Shown in pieces: positions 8,423 through 16,006 of a DNA stretch of 35,817 bases; the first letter of the stretch is position 1; each line of letters starts with the position of its first letter. Under the pieces are notes generated by a model. It worked only from the letters and a program-made list of their open reading frames with translations, was not told the DNA's origin and made no database searches. A program made the translations under genes and the position numbers. The stretch is taken from positions 1 to 35,817 of the forward strand of contig CAJMQM010000004.1 of the NCBI GenBank assembly GCA_905215615.1. Reading direction: 5' to 3'. This DNA comes from an uncultured bacterium (GTDB lineage Bacteria > Bacillota > Clostridia > TANB77 > CAG-508).

Positions 8423-8809
8423 TTAAGGTAGAACTTTTAATATTGTTTCTAATAGGCTTGCTATTATTGGAACAGACATAGCTATTATAATTACCTTTCC
8501 TCCCATATCTACTTTAGATGCAATAGCTGTTTCTCCCGAATCTTTACAAATGCTTGAGGCAAATTCTGTTAAAATAGCTATACCTGTAATTTTTATTAAT
8601 AAAAATATAAATTCATTATTTATTGATGTTTTATTTGCCAAGTTTGTTAGTAAATCAATTATTGCAGAAAGTTTGTCCATTACTAAAAGTAAAATAATAA
8701 TACCTGCTGCTACAGAAACATACATGGTAAATTCTGGTCTGTATTGTTTTACTATTATAATTATTATAAGTGCAATTAAACCAACTCCTATAATTTTTAT
8801 AATGTCCAT
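8423..8809 (-). CDS. spoIIIAD: Stage III sporulation protein AD
   Basis: Small membrane protein (128 residues, 3-4 hydrophobic segments) of the SpoIIIA complex, related to SpoIIIAC. The start MDIIKIIGVGLIAL and the ITGIAILTEFASSICKDSGE segment are diagnostic. The start at 8809 is fixed by family alignment and by an in-frame TAG two codons upstream. There is no Shine-Dalgarno at normal distance: AAAGGAG lies 32 nt upstream, directly after the spoIIIAC stop codon, with a perfect hairpin in between (see the separate entry). Translation may therefore depend on RNA folding or on ribosomes finishing spoIIIAC. Confidence 0.94.
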   Translation of the reverse strand: MDIIKIIGVGLIALIIIIIVKQYRPEFTMYVSVAAGIIILLLVMDKLSAIIDLLTNLANKTSINNEFIFLLIKITGIAILTEFASSICKDSGETAIASKVDMGGKVIIIAMSVPIIASLLETILKVLP

Positions 8810-8848
8810 ACGCTATTCTTACATAACTTAATTATGTAAATCTCCTTT
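8810..8848 (-). promoter_or_regulatory. Structured Shine-Dalgarno spacer of spoIIIAD
   Basis: On the minus strand AAAGGAG (8848-8842), 2 nt, then TTACATAA, loop TTAAG, TTATGTAA (8839-8819), then 9 nt and the ATG at 8809. The Shine-Dalgarno to ATG distance is 32 nt in sequence but 11 nt if the hairpin is excluded. The same geometry occurs before coaE. The pairing is seen in the sequence; its role is inferred. Confidence 0.5.
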
Positions 8849-9043
8849 CTATAAACCAAACATCGTTCTAACTGTAGTAAATAATGTACTAATTTCTTTT
8901 ATAACTAATGTTAATACAATAATAAGCCCTGCTAATGTAGTCATCATTGCTTGGTCCTCTCTTCCAGCTCTTACAAGTACCTGATATAAAACTGCCACTA
9001 AAATTCCTATTGCAGCTATTTTAAATAATAAATTTATGTCCAT
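8849..9043 (-). CDS. spoIIIAC: Stage III sporulation protein AC
   Basis: A 64-residue protein with two membrane helices, part of the SpoIIIA complex. MDINLLFKIAAIGILVAVL, then GREDQAMMTTLAGLIIVL, match the whole family over its usual 64-68 residues. The ATG at 9043 is chosen from family length and from AAAGGGG placed 4 nt upstream; an earlier ATG at 9088 would add 15 residues unlike any SpoIIIAC. The TAG stop is immediately followed by the distant Shine-Dalgarno of spoIIIAD. Confidence 0.94.
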   Translation of the reverse strand: MDINLLFKIAAIGILVAVLYQVLVRAGREDQAMMTTLAGLIIVLTLVIKEISTLFTTVRTMFGL

Positions 9044-9089
9044 ATTTCCCCTTTCTTGCACCTTTAATGTGCCTTTTATATTTTTCACG

Positions 9090-9599
9090 TTATGCTAAAA
9101 TAATTACAATGGTTATTCCTACAATAACCCCAAGTGTTTTATACATTTTAGAATTTTTTTCTCTTTCTTGTTTAGCTTCTTCAATTTGTGTATCTATAAA
9201 ATTATTAACTAATTTTATTTCACTAATTTGACCATTTAAATCTGTTTTTCCAAGCATCCTTCCTAATCCATTTATTATTTCTATATCTTCTTTTTTTAAT
9301 GATGTACCTGTGTTTTCTAAAGCGTAATTCCATGCATCCCCTGCCGGCATATTTTGCATTTTGATTGAAGCGGTTTTGAATATATTGCCAACATTTCCTT
9401 GAATTTTTTTAGATATATCTTCAAACACTGTTGGTATATCTTCATATGTAAATTTAATTTTATTTTCAAACATATTTAAAGCATTTTTTATTTCTTTAAG
9501 TTCTTGTTCTCTATTGGTATATTTTTTAGCAATCATTATTCCAATATAAGCACTTGCAGCTATTATCATTGAAAAAATAAATATTTTAATTAAAAACAT
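9090..9599 (-). CDS. spoIIIAB: Stage III sporulation protein AB
   Basis: Membrane protein of the SpoIIIA complex with a type II secretion F-like fold. The 169 residues have an N-terminal helix (FIFSMIIAASAYIGIMIA), the conserved cytoplasmic part (LKEIKNALNMFENKIKF; FLGKTDLNGQ-like segment LGRMLGKTDLNGQ) and a C-terminal helix (LGVIVGITIVIILA). It starts 6 nt after the spoIIIAA stop and has no Shine-Dalgarno directly upstream; the nearest, AAAGGAG, is 41 nt away inside spoIIIAA. Coupled re-initiation is the simplest explanation. Confidence 0.92.
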   Translation of the reverse strand: MFLIKIFIFSMIIAASAYIGIMIAKKYTNREQELKEIKNALNMFENKIKFTYEDIPTVFEDISKKIQGNVGNIFKTASIKMQNMPAGDAWNYALENTGTSLKKEDIEIINGLGRMLGKTDLNGQISEIKLVNNFIDTQIEEAKQEREKNSKMYKTLGVIVGITIVIILA

Positions 9600-9605
9600 C
9601 TTTTG

Positions 9606-10529
9606 TTACATGGCATACTTTGTTATAGCACTACCATTTTCTCCTTTCTTACAAGAATATTTAATTATATTTCTGTTTTCATCAATAAATAAAAACATTT
9701 CAAATATTTCTAGCTTATATAAATTATTTAAAATAGGGTTTAGAGAAATATCTTTCATACTTGAGCCATGTGCAGTAAAAACTCCTTTAACTCCAGAGCA
9801 TACAGCATAATTTATTGCTTCTACATCTTCTATAGTTCCAATTTCGTCTGCTACTATTACTTTTGGGTTCATAGACCTTACTAGCATTTTCATACCAATT
9901 GCTTTTGGAACATTTGCTAATACATCTGTTCTTAAACCTATATTATTTTGCGGAATACCTTTATACATTGCTGATATTTCGTCTCTTTCATCTACCAGCC
10001 CAACATTAATTCCATTAAAATTTAAACTTGATATTCCACTACTTATTTGTCTTACTATATCTCTTAAAAGTGTTGTTTTACCTCTTCCTGGAGGTGAAAC
10101 AATTATTGTATTGTAAATTGTGTTATTTTTAAAATCTAAAATATCTTTTATTATTTTGTTACTACATCCTAAAATTTCTTTTGCTATTCTAAAGTTTAGG
10201 CTATATATATAAGAAATATTTATAACTTTTCCGTTTTCAATAACAACATTTCCTGTTATTCCTACTCTATGACCACCTTTAAGTGTTATATAGCCATTAC
10301 AAATTTGTGTCTGATATGAGTAGATAGAGTTATCACATATAATTTGCAAAATTTCTAGTAAATCTTGCTGTGTAGTTATATAGTTCAAAATAATATCTGC
10401 TTGTCCTACCTTTAATACAATATTTTTATTTGCTCTTATTCTAATTTCTTCTAGTTCATTAAATTTATTAGTATATTTATTAAGTTCATTTCTAATATAT
10501 AAAGGAAAATAATTTAATATTTTGTCCAA
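9606..10529 (-). CDS. spoIIIAA: Stage III sporulation protein AA, secretion-type ATPase
   Basis: Cytosolic AAA-type ATPase of the VirB11/GspE class that powers the SpoIIIA-SpoIIQ channel. In 307 residues it carries Walker A (SPPGRGKTTLLRD, about 145-157), VDERDEIS, and Walker B (VIVADEIGTIED). It also has the conserved GGHRVGITG segment of the N-terminal domain. The start codon is TTG at 10529, with GGGAGTG 7 nt upstream. First gene of the operon. Expression should be sigma-E dependent as in Bacillus, but I could not identify a convincing sigma-E promoter in the short upstream gap. Confidence 0.95.
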   Translation of the reverse strand: MDKILNYFPLYIRNELNKYTNKFNELEEIRIRANKNIVLKVGQADIILNYITTQQDLLEILQIICDNSIYSYQTQICNGYITLKGGHRVGITGNVVIENGKVINISYIYSLNFRIAKEILGCSNKIIKDILDFKNNTIYNTIIVSPPGRGKTTLLRDIVRQISSGISSLNFNGINVGLVDERDEISAMYKGIPQNNIGLRTDVLANVPKAIGMKMLVRSMNPKVIVADEIGTIEDVEAINYAVCSGVKGVFTAHGSSMKDISLNPILNNLYKLEIFEMFLFIDENRNIIKYSCKKGENGSAITKYAM

Positions 10530-10554
10530 CTTTTTTCACTCCCAACTAGAATTT

Positions 10555-10610
10555 AAATAAAAAAATAAAACATAGTCATATATTAATATATATGCTATGT
10601 TTTTATTTTT
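10555..10610 (-). terminator. Intrinsic terminator of the 648-aa membrane protein gene
   Basis: Stem AAAAATAAAACATAG / CTATGTTTTTATTTTT flanking an AT-rich loop that can itself pair, with further T residues downstream on the minus strand. It lies between the upstream gene and spoIIIAA and isolates the spoIIIA operon. Confidence 0.75.
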
Positions 10611-10680
10611 AGAACTATTTATTTAAAAATATTAAATTATTTTAAATTTTGTTTATTTTTATAGCCTGCAACTTTAGTAC

Positions 10681-12612
10681 TTATGTGTTTGTAGTAGCAT
10701 TTATAGAATTAACAAGAGTATTAGTAACATTTGTTACATTTGTACTATTACTATTACTATTACTATTTCCTTGTTCTACAATTCCACATGCTGTTATATA
10801 GCCAGTAGTTGGTTCATATGCAAATGTAACTGTATATGTTTTGTCTGTTAATATGGCTGGAACTGTATTTTGTACAGTACTTGTAGTTGGTGCTGATACT
10901 GTGCTTCCATCTGTATAAGTTTCACTTGTAATTTGTATTTGTTTACTTACATCGTTTGCATATTCTTGGTTATGTGTTTCTATTGTGTTTATTAGTGTTC
11001 TAGCTTGTGAGCCTTGTATATTACCTTCATATGCTAAAAATCCTGAATTATATACTGCAGCAGCTTGTTGCTCTAAACTTGTATCTCCTATTGTACTAGA
11101 TGCTGCATTGTAAATATAAGTACTAAGTGTAGGACCCATAACCCACATAAACATTGGATTTACAAGTGCAGTTGGATAACCAATTTCTTGCATTTGGCTA
11201 GAATTTTTTTGTTCTATTATAGTTCCTAACTGACTTACAAATGTTTGAACTTCTGTATCTGAGTAATTATTTAATACAATAGTATTGTTTAAATCAAAGT
11301 CTTCAATTGCAACACTATCTTTGAAGCTAACATTGTTTGAAAAATTATATTCTAAGTTTACAGAGTCATTAAAACCTGCAGATATATTATAATTTTCTGC
11401 CACACTATCTGTATTAATGTTTGTATATGATGTTTCTATTCCAAACGTTAAATATTCATCAGTAGTTTGTGCTGTTATATCAAAGTTATATGTGAGATTT
11501 GAGTTGTTCTCATTTTTACTAATTGCTATTTCTAATTCTATAGTGTCGTCTTCTTCTGTGGTAGCAGAAGTTGTTAGCCCTGTACTATCTAAATTATTTA
11601 CACCAGTATTGCTACTTATACCTGTATTATTTAGCCCTGACATTTTTAGTGCAATTTTATTAACTTTCCCATCAAGTTGTGTAATAGTAAAATCTACACT
11701 TCCATCTTCTATTACCTGTGCTTGTAAATTGCTTACAACATTATTTATATTTTCTGCTGTTAATATAGTGTTAGTTGTACCAGATATCTCTTGATATATA
11801 CCATTAATTTTATTAATTACAACTGTATCTTGGCTTAAAGTTTGTAATATTTGCACATCTATATTTTTTATATCTTCATATGAAAGTGTTAAAGTGTAAC
11901 TTATAGAACCATCTGAATTTTCATTTTTAGAAAATTTATCATCACTTAAATTTTCTAAAGTTGGTGTAAGGTAATTAGCTGTTAAATGTGCAATTTCTTC
12001 ATCTGTAAGTTTTAAGCTTTGTATTTCATTAAATTCTATTTTAGAAGGTAATTGTAATGAAGTAGTGTTTATACCAAATTTTTGTAATAATTCTGGTATG
12101 TTATTATTTTCAATTCCAATATAATTTGGTAAAACAAAATCTGCCTGTAAAGCATATATATCTTCTACTTGTTTATATTTAAAAGGTAAGCTAACATCGT
12201 TTGTGTAGAATATGTTTATATCTTGTTCTGTTCTATTATTTAAATTATCAGTTTTTCCTGAAAAATTAATTCTTGTATTATTCCCATAGCTTAGCATATT
12301 ATTTATTTGTGTTTCTGCACTTTCTGTTGTCGTTATGTCTGAGCTATTGGTATTACTTGCCGCAATATTTACAGTAAAACTTCCATTGTTCTCGTATGGT
12401 GTACTTGCTTTTCTATTTGTGTAATCTTCTATACTGGCTGGGACAAATGCTGTTTTTTCTTCACCCATACTTAATGCATATTTTGAAAATAATTGCTTAT
12501 CTGATTTGAATAAGTCTGTTAGAAAGAAAAGTAACGCAAAGGCTGCTATAACTAAAACTACCCAAACAACTATTATAATTATCGCTATTTTTAAACCTTT
12601 ATTCTTTTTCAT
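10681..12612 (-). CDS. Unknown single-pass membrane protein, Ser/Thr/Asn-rich ectodomain
   Basis: I do not recognise a named family with confidence. The 643-residue protein starts MKKNKGLKIA, has one membrane helix (about residues 7-32) and then a large outward-facing domain of about 600 residues without cysteines. It contains alternating beta-type segments and many Asn/Thr/Ser, and ends in an Asn/Ser/Thr low-complexity tail (SNSNSNSTNVTNVTN). The ATG at 12612 has GGGAG 8 nt upstream; an ATG at 12627 overlaps that site. It lies between yebC and the spoIIIA operon and is ended by its own terminator. A short perfect palindrome precedes it. A cell-surface or envelope role is likely, but nothing shows a specific function. 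Confidence 0.8.
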   Translation of the reverse strand: MKKNKGLKIAIIIIVVWVVLVIAAFALLFFLTDLFKSDKQLFSKYALSMGEEKTAFVPASIEDYTNRKASTPYENNGSFTVNIAASNTNSSDITTTESAETQINNMLSYGNNTRINFSGKTDNLNNRTEQDINIFYTNDVSLPFKYKQVEDIYALQADFVLPNYIGIENNNIPELLQKFGINTTSLQLPSKIEFNEIQSLKLTDEEIAHLTANYLTPTLENLSDDKFSKNENSDGSISYTLTLSYEDIKNIDVQILQTLSQDTVVINKINGIYQEISGTTNTILTAENINNVVSNLQAQVIEDGSVDFTITQLDGKVNKIALKMSGLNNTGISSNTGVNNLDSTGLTTSATTEEDDTIELEIAISKNENNSNLTYNFDITAQTTDEYLTFGIETSYTNINTDSVAENYNISAGFNDSVNLEYNFSNNVSFKDSVAIEDFDLNNTIVLNNYSDTEVQTFVSQLGTIIEQKNSSQMQEIGYPTALVNPMFMWVMGPTLSTYIYNAASSTIGDTSLEQQAAAVYNSGFLAYEGNIQGSQARTLINTIETHNQEYANDVSKQIQITSETYTDGSTVSAPTTSTVQNTVPAILTDKTYTVTFAYEPTTGYITACGIVEQGNSNSNSNSTNVTNVTNTLVNSINATTNT

Positions 12613-12631
12613 AAGTACTACTCCCATCTTT

Positions 12632-12653
12632 ATAAATGAATTGATTCATTTAT
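12632..12653. repeat. 22-bp palindrome upstream of the membrane protein gene
   Basis: ATAAATGAAT and ATTCATTTAT around a 2-bp centre, perfect, 20 bp before the start codon and just upstream of its Shine-Dalgarno. It could be an operator for a dimeric repressor or a short RNA hairpin. No regulator is encoded nearby. Confidence 0.45.
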
Positions 12654-12701
12654 TTTAATATTTTTGTATTAATTAAATTAATAATATCCCTTATTAAAAT
12701 A

Positions 12702-13427
12702 TTATTCTTCCCAGTTGTGGTATACGTTCATTACATCATCTAGGTCTTCTAAATTATCTATTAATCTTTGCATTTTTTCTCCATCTTGTTCGCTTAATTG
12801 AATATATGTAGATGGAACCATTTGCACTTCTGCCTCTAAAAATTCTAGTCCTTGTGCTTCTAAAGCTTCTCTAACTCTAGAAAAGTCTTCTGGTAATGTT
12901 GTTATTTCATATACTTCATCACTTACTTGAAAGTCTTCTGCTCCGCTATCTATTGCAAGCATCATTAAATCATCTTCAGATAAGTTTGTTGTTGTTTTGT
13001 CTATTACAATAACACCTTTTTTGCTAAATAAATATGATACACATCCGCTTGTCCCTAAGTTTCCTCCTGCTTTATCAAATGCATGACGTACATCAGCAGC
13101 TGTTCTATTTTTATTGTCTGTGCTTGCCTCAACAATTACTGCAACACCGCTTGTTCCATAACCTTCGTATACTATTTCTTCGTAATTTTCGTTGTTGCCT
13201 GAACCTGATGCTTTCTTTATTGCATTGTTAATTGTATCATTTGGCATATTGTTTGCTTTACATTTTGCTATTACGTCTTTTAATTTGGAATTACCTGCCG
13301 GGTCTGGTCCACCTTGCTTTACTGCTAATAATAGCTCTCTACCTAGTTTTGTAAATATTTTTCCTCTTGCTGCATCTGCCTTTCCTTTTTTTGCTTGAAT
13401 ATTGTGCCATTTGCTATGTCCTGACAT
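12702..13427 (-). CDS. yebC: YebC/TACO1 family protein
   Basis: The 241-residue protein starts MSGHSKWHNIQAKKGKADA, the family hallmark, with KLGRELLLAVKQGGPDPAGN and the NKNRTAADVRHAFDKAGGNLG region of the second domain. The family was long annotated as transcriptional regulator (PmpR). Mitochondrial TACO1 and more recent work on bacterial members point to a role on the ribosome, helping translation of difficult (proline-rich) stretches. Cytosolic. AAAGGAGG lies 7 nt before the ATG. An extended -10 promoter is present about 90 bp upstream. No strong terminator separates it from the membrane protein gene downstream. Confidence 0.95.
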   Translation of the reverse strand: MSGHSKWHNIQAKKGKADAARGKIFTKLGRELLLAVKQGGPDPAGNSKLKDVIAKCKANNMPNDTINNAIKKASGSGNNENYEEIVYEGYGTSGVAVIVEASTDNKNRTAADVRHAFDKAGGNLGTSGCVSYLFSKKGVIVIDKTTTNLSEDDLMMLAIDSGAEDFQVSDEVYEITTLPEDFSRVREALEAQGLEFLEAEVQMVPSTYIQLSEQDGEKMQRLIDNLEDLDDVMNVYHNWEE

Positions 13428-13517
13428 TGTTAATTCCTCCTTTATTATTTCTTAGCATTTAAGCCTTTTTTAAATTTTATAGTAAAAAATATCTATAAAA
13501 ATTTTATACCCCAAAAT

Positions 13518-13526
13518 ATTGTAGCA
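13518..13526 (-). promoter_or_regulatory. Possible extended -10 promoter for yebC
   Basis: TGCTACAAT on the minus strand (TGn plus TACAAT), about 90 bp before the start codon. No recognisable -35 box is seen. Confidence 0.35.
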
Positions 13527-13625
13527 TATTTTTTATATTTTGTGTAGTATTTTTTTATAATTTACCTTTTTTATTCATTTTCTTTAATCTTCTATGTATT
13601 AGTAATTCTTAAAAAGATTATAACT

Positions 13626-13665
13626 AAAAAAAAGAAAATTATTCTATACTAATAATTTTCTTTTT
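13626..13665 (-). terminator. Intrinsic terminator after the alcohol dehydrogenase remnant
   Basis: A perfect 15-bp stem (AAAAAGAAAATTATT / AATAATTTTCTTTTT) with a 7-nt loop, followed by a run of T on the minus strand. The rest of the gene-free stretch 13428-13745 holds only the yebC leader and AT-rich sequence. Confidence 0.8.
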
Positions 13666-13745
13666 CAAAACTAGATTATTGTTTCATATTAGTTCAATTG
13701 ATTGCACTATAATTAACAAAAGCTTAGCATTATTTGTTTTTATAA

Positions 13746-14506
13746 CTATAAGCTTTCTTCTAAAATTTCAAATATTTCTTCATGTGTTAATTGCTTGCAA
13801 CAGCCTTTACTTATATTACTTGAATTTGCTACTTTTTTAAGTATTTCTTTATCTGTAATATTCATCTCTGTTAATGTAGTAGGTAATCCAATTTCTTTTA
13901 TAAATTCTGCTAATTTCTCTATTCCTTTTATTGCAATTTCTTCATCGCTTAAATCTGTTTTTTCTACCTTCCATACCTCTTTTGCAAAACGAACAAATTT
14001 ACCGCTAGTCCTTGTCCATGATTACAATTTGTATATGCTCCTAATTGATGTTCAATTTGATGTGCTTGAAAATCTGTTATTTTTCCCAGCTTTAATAATC
14101 CATTTTCTGCAATAGAAGCATCCCACATAAGTTCACTTCTTACATATTTATTTTCAGGATTTTTAATAACTTCTCTTATATTTTTTATTACATTTTTCAT
14201 AATTGCTTCATTTATTTCATCAGATACATTTGTGTCTTCTGAAATTCCAAAATAAGTTTCCATACAATGGCTTAATGTATCAAATGCTCCAGAAATTACT
14301 TGCTTCATTGGAACTGTTAATGTGTATGTTGGGTCTAGTACTACGAAGTCTGATAAAGCTCCATATACACCTGTTTTTACATTTAGTTCTTCATTTGTTA
14401 TAACTGCTCCTGAATTCATTTCTGCTCCTGTTCCGCTTACTGTAACTACTGATGCCATTGGAATAAATTCCTTTGGAAATTGTCCTTTTTCAAATTTATT
14501 CATCAT
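13746..14506 (-). pseudogene. Iron-containing alcohol dehydrogenase remnant (butanol dehydrogenase type)
   Basis: Group III Fe-dependent alcohol dehydrogenases reduce aldehydes with NAD(P)H. Here only the part from the end of the nucleotide-binding domain remains: SVVTVSGTGAEMNSGAVITN, the iron ligands in GAFDTLSHCMETYF and HQIEHQLGAYTNCNHGQGLAV. After GLAV (near 13985) the frame breaks and resumes in the next frame as FVRFAKEVWKVEKTDLSDEE, continuing to a TAG at 13746. The normal YRHIYK-like stretch between is missing, so a small deletion caused the shift. The N-terminal ~130 residues of the NAD domain are also gone, and sequence upstream of 14506 is non-coding. No Shine-Dalgarno precedes the ATG. 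Decayed and non-functional as an oxidoreductase. Confidence 0.88.
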
Positions 14507-14585
14507 GTTCTTATTATAACATAATTTTGTTTTATTTATATAAAATTATAGTATTTTTATTTATTTTAAATTTTATTATATAACA

Positions 14586-14614
14586 AAGCTGGTTTACCAA
14601 TATTAAACCAGCTT
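14586..14614 (-). terminator. Terminator hairpin after ogt
   Basis: A perfect 11-bp stem AAGCTGGTTTA / TAAACCAGCTT with a 7-nt loop, 38 nt after the ogt stop. The following minus-strand sequence (TGTTATAT) is only moderately T-rich. Confidence 0.65.
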
Positions 14615-14651
14615 AAGAATTATTTTAAGATATTTATTAAGTATTATGTTG

Positions 14652-15191
14652 TTAATGTTTGCTTTTATTTCTTGGGTCAAAAAAATTTTTCATATCTAAA
14701 CCCTCATGTTCTAATAATTTTATTTTTTTATCTATTCCACCTCCATAACCTGTTAAATTACCATTTGCTCCTACAACTCTATGGCATGGAATAATTATAG
14801 AAATAGGATTATGTCCTACTGCTCCACCAACTGCTTGAGCAGACATTTCTCTTATATTTCTTTTAACAGCAATTTGTTTTGCAATGTCGTTATATGTAAT
14901 CACTTTTCCATATGGAATATTGCACAAAATTTTCCATACATCCTGCCTAAAACTGGTACCAAATGGTTTTAGATTTAACTCTTTTATATTAGGATTTTCT
15001 TTATTAAAATATCTATCTAACCAGTTTTTAGTTTCAATTAATGTTTCATCACTGTTAAATTCTATTACTTCTTCTTTAAAATTCTGTAGATAACCTTTTT
15101 GCCCATTAATCCATAAACCTATTAAATTATTATCTTTACTTGCTAGTAATATATCTCCAAGAAAAGATTTATAATGTGTTGTATAAATCAT
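14652..15191 (-). CDS. ogt: Methylated-DNA-protein-cysteine methyltransferase
   Basis: Suicide DNA repair protein that moves the alkyl group from O6-methylguanine (and O4-methylthymine) onto its own cysteine. The 179-residue protein has the helix-turn-helix region FRQDVWKILCNIPYGKVITY, the Asn hinge region VGGAVGHNP and the active-site PCHRV with Cys136, followed by GYGGG. The N-terminal ribonuclease-like domain is present, so it is the full Ogt/MGMT form. GAGGT lies 5 nt before the ATG. It stands alone, between the dehydrogenase remnant and rpmE. Confidence 0.95.
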   Translation of the reverse strand: MIYTTHYKSFLGDILLASKDNNLIGLWINGQKGYLQNFKEEVIEFNSDETLIETKNWLDRYFNKENPNIKELNLKPFGTSFRQDVWKILCNIPYGKVITYNDIAKQIAVKRNIREMSAQAVGGAVGHNPISIIIPCHRVVGANGNLTGYGGGIDKKIKLLEHEGLDMKNFFDPRNKSKH

Positions 15192-15335
15192 TTTTTACCT
15201 CATTTATATTTTAATATTTAAGTAGAAACTCTTATATTTTAAACTGTATTTATAATTCTGCGTTTTTGTTTGTCCTTCTGAATTTTTTGTGGAATATTTT
15301 TATCTTTATAAAGTTTCTATAATTTTCCTATAAGA

Positions 15336-15365
15336 TAAAAAAAGTAGCAACCTTTTGTTACTACT
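15336..15365 (-). terminator. Intrinsic terminator of rpmE
   Basis: On the minus strand AGTAGTAAC pairs with GTTGCTACT (9 bp, one G-U) around a short loop and is followed by seven T residues, 35 nt after the rpmE stop. Confidence 0.88.
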
Positions 15366-15399
15366 GATTTTATTATTTTGCAAATGCAAAACTAATATT

Positions 15400-15600
15400 T
15401 TATTGAAGTCCATATTTTTTCTTAAATTTATCTGCTCTACCACCAGTTGTTTCTCTTTTTAAGTTTCCTGTCCAAAATGGATGACATTTAGAACAAATAT
15501 CAACTTTTAAATCTTGTTTTGTTGAACCAACTGTCATAACATTGCCACATGCACATGTAATAGTTGTTTCATTGTATGATGGATGTAATCCTTCTTTCAT
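15400..15600 (-). CDS. rpmE: Ribosomal protein L31 (bL31), zinc-binding form
   Basis: Large-subunit ribosomal protein at the central protuberance, bridging to the small subunit. The 66 residues start MKEGLHPSYNETTITCACG. It is the C+ type: the pair CAC near residue 16 and CSKC near 36 make a zinc site, so the protein can serve as a zinc store. The family C-terminus RADKFKKKYG is intact. AGAGGTG precedes the ATG by 8 nt. It is monocistronic, with a near-consensus promoter and a strong terminator. Confidence 0.97.
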   Translation of the reverse strand: MKEGLHPSYNETTITCACGNVMTVGSTKQDLKVDICSKCHPFWTGNLKRETTGGRADKFKKKYGLQ

Positions 15601-15643
15601 TTTGTATTCACCTCTCCTTTACTTTTTTAAAAAACTATTTTAT

Positions 15644-15672
15644 ATCATAACATATATTAGAAATTTTTTCAA
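15644..15672 (-). promoter_or_regulatory. Sigma-A promoter for rpmE
   Basis: Minus strand: TTGAAA (15672-15667), 17-nt spacer, TATGAT (15649-15644). Both boxes match the consensus at 5 of 6 positions. Confidence 0.75.
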
Positions 15673-15703
15673 GTAAATGATTAAATTTCTATTTAAAAAC
15701 TAA

Positions 15704-15865
15704 TTAATTATTTTCTTCTTGCATTTGTTGTTGCTGAATATATCTAGCTGATGATTCCAATTCTTGGTCTAAAGATGCTTTATGTACCAATTTATTTATA
15801 ATATTAAAAAGGCAAGCAATTATTAATATAAACAATAAAACTTTTTTCCATATTTTACCTATCAT
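15704..15865 (-). CDS. Small single-pass membrane protein, 53 aa
   Basis: Unrecognised small protein. It starts MIGKIWKKVLLFILIIACLF, a positively charged start followed by one hydrophobic helix. A soluble, Gln/Glu-rich helical tail follows (DQELESSARYIQQQQMQ). AGGAG lies 8 nt before the ATG at 15865. A good promoter (TTGCAT, 17 nt, TATAAT) lies 31 bp further upstream, which supports expression of this short gene. The topology predicts the N-terminus inside and the tail outside, or the reverse if it acts as an anchor for a cytosolic partner. It is divergent from the vanW-dac pair and tandem with rpmE. Function unknown. Confidence 0.72.
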   Translation of the reverse strand: MIGKIWKKVLLFILIIACLFNIINKLVHKASLDQELESSARYIQQQQMQEENN

Positions 15866-15895
15866 ATCTTTTTCTCCTAAATGTAATACAGATTA

Positions 15896-15924
15896 ATTAT
15901 ACTACTTTTAGAAATAATATGCAA
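15896..15924 (-). promoter_or_regulatory. Sigma-A promoter for the 53-aa membrane protein
   Basis: Minus strand: TTGCAT (15924-15919), 17-nt spacer, TATAAT (15901-15896). Confidence 0.65.
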
Positions 15925-16006
15925 CATATTTTTTATTTTAAAGTTAATAATATATTTGAAAAGCTTAGTGTTTATTGTAAAAACTTAGTTTGAAAGGATG
16001 ATACAA

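Noticed and set aside
9597..9650. A possible third hairpin-bridged Shine-Dalgarno before spoIIIAB
   Set aside because: AAAGGAG is 41 nt upstream and the pairing (ATGGTA with TGCCAT, one G-U, 16-nt loop) lies inside the coding region of spoIIIAA. The start is 6 nt from the upstream stop, so re-initiation explains it better.
10530..10660. Sigma-E promoter for the spoIIIA operon
   Set aside because: CATA-like sequences occur within the AT-rich terminator, but no pair of -35 and -10 boxes at proper spacing stands out from background.
15659..15690. Terminator hairpin AGAAATTT/AAATTTCT after the 53-aa gene
   Set aside because: The stem is short and AT-only, lacks a T-run and overlaps the rpmE promoter, so it is more likely a by-product of base composition.
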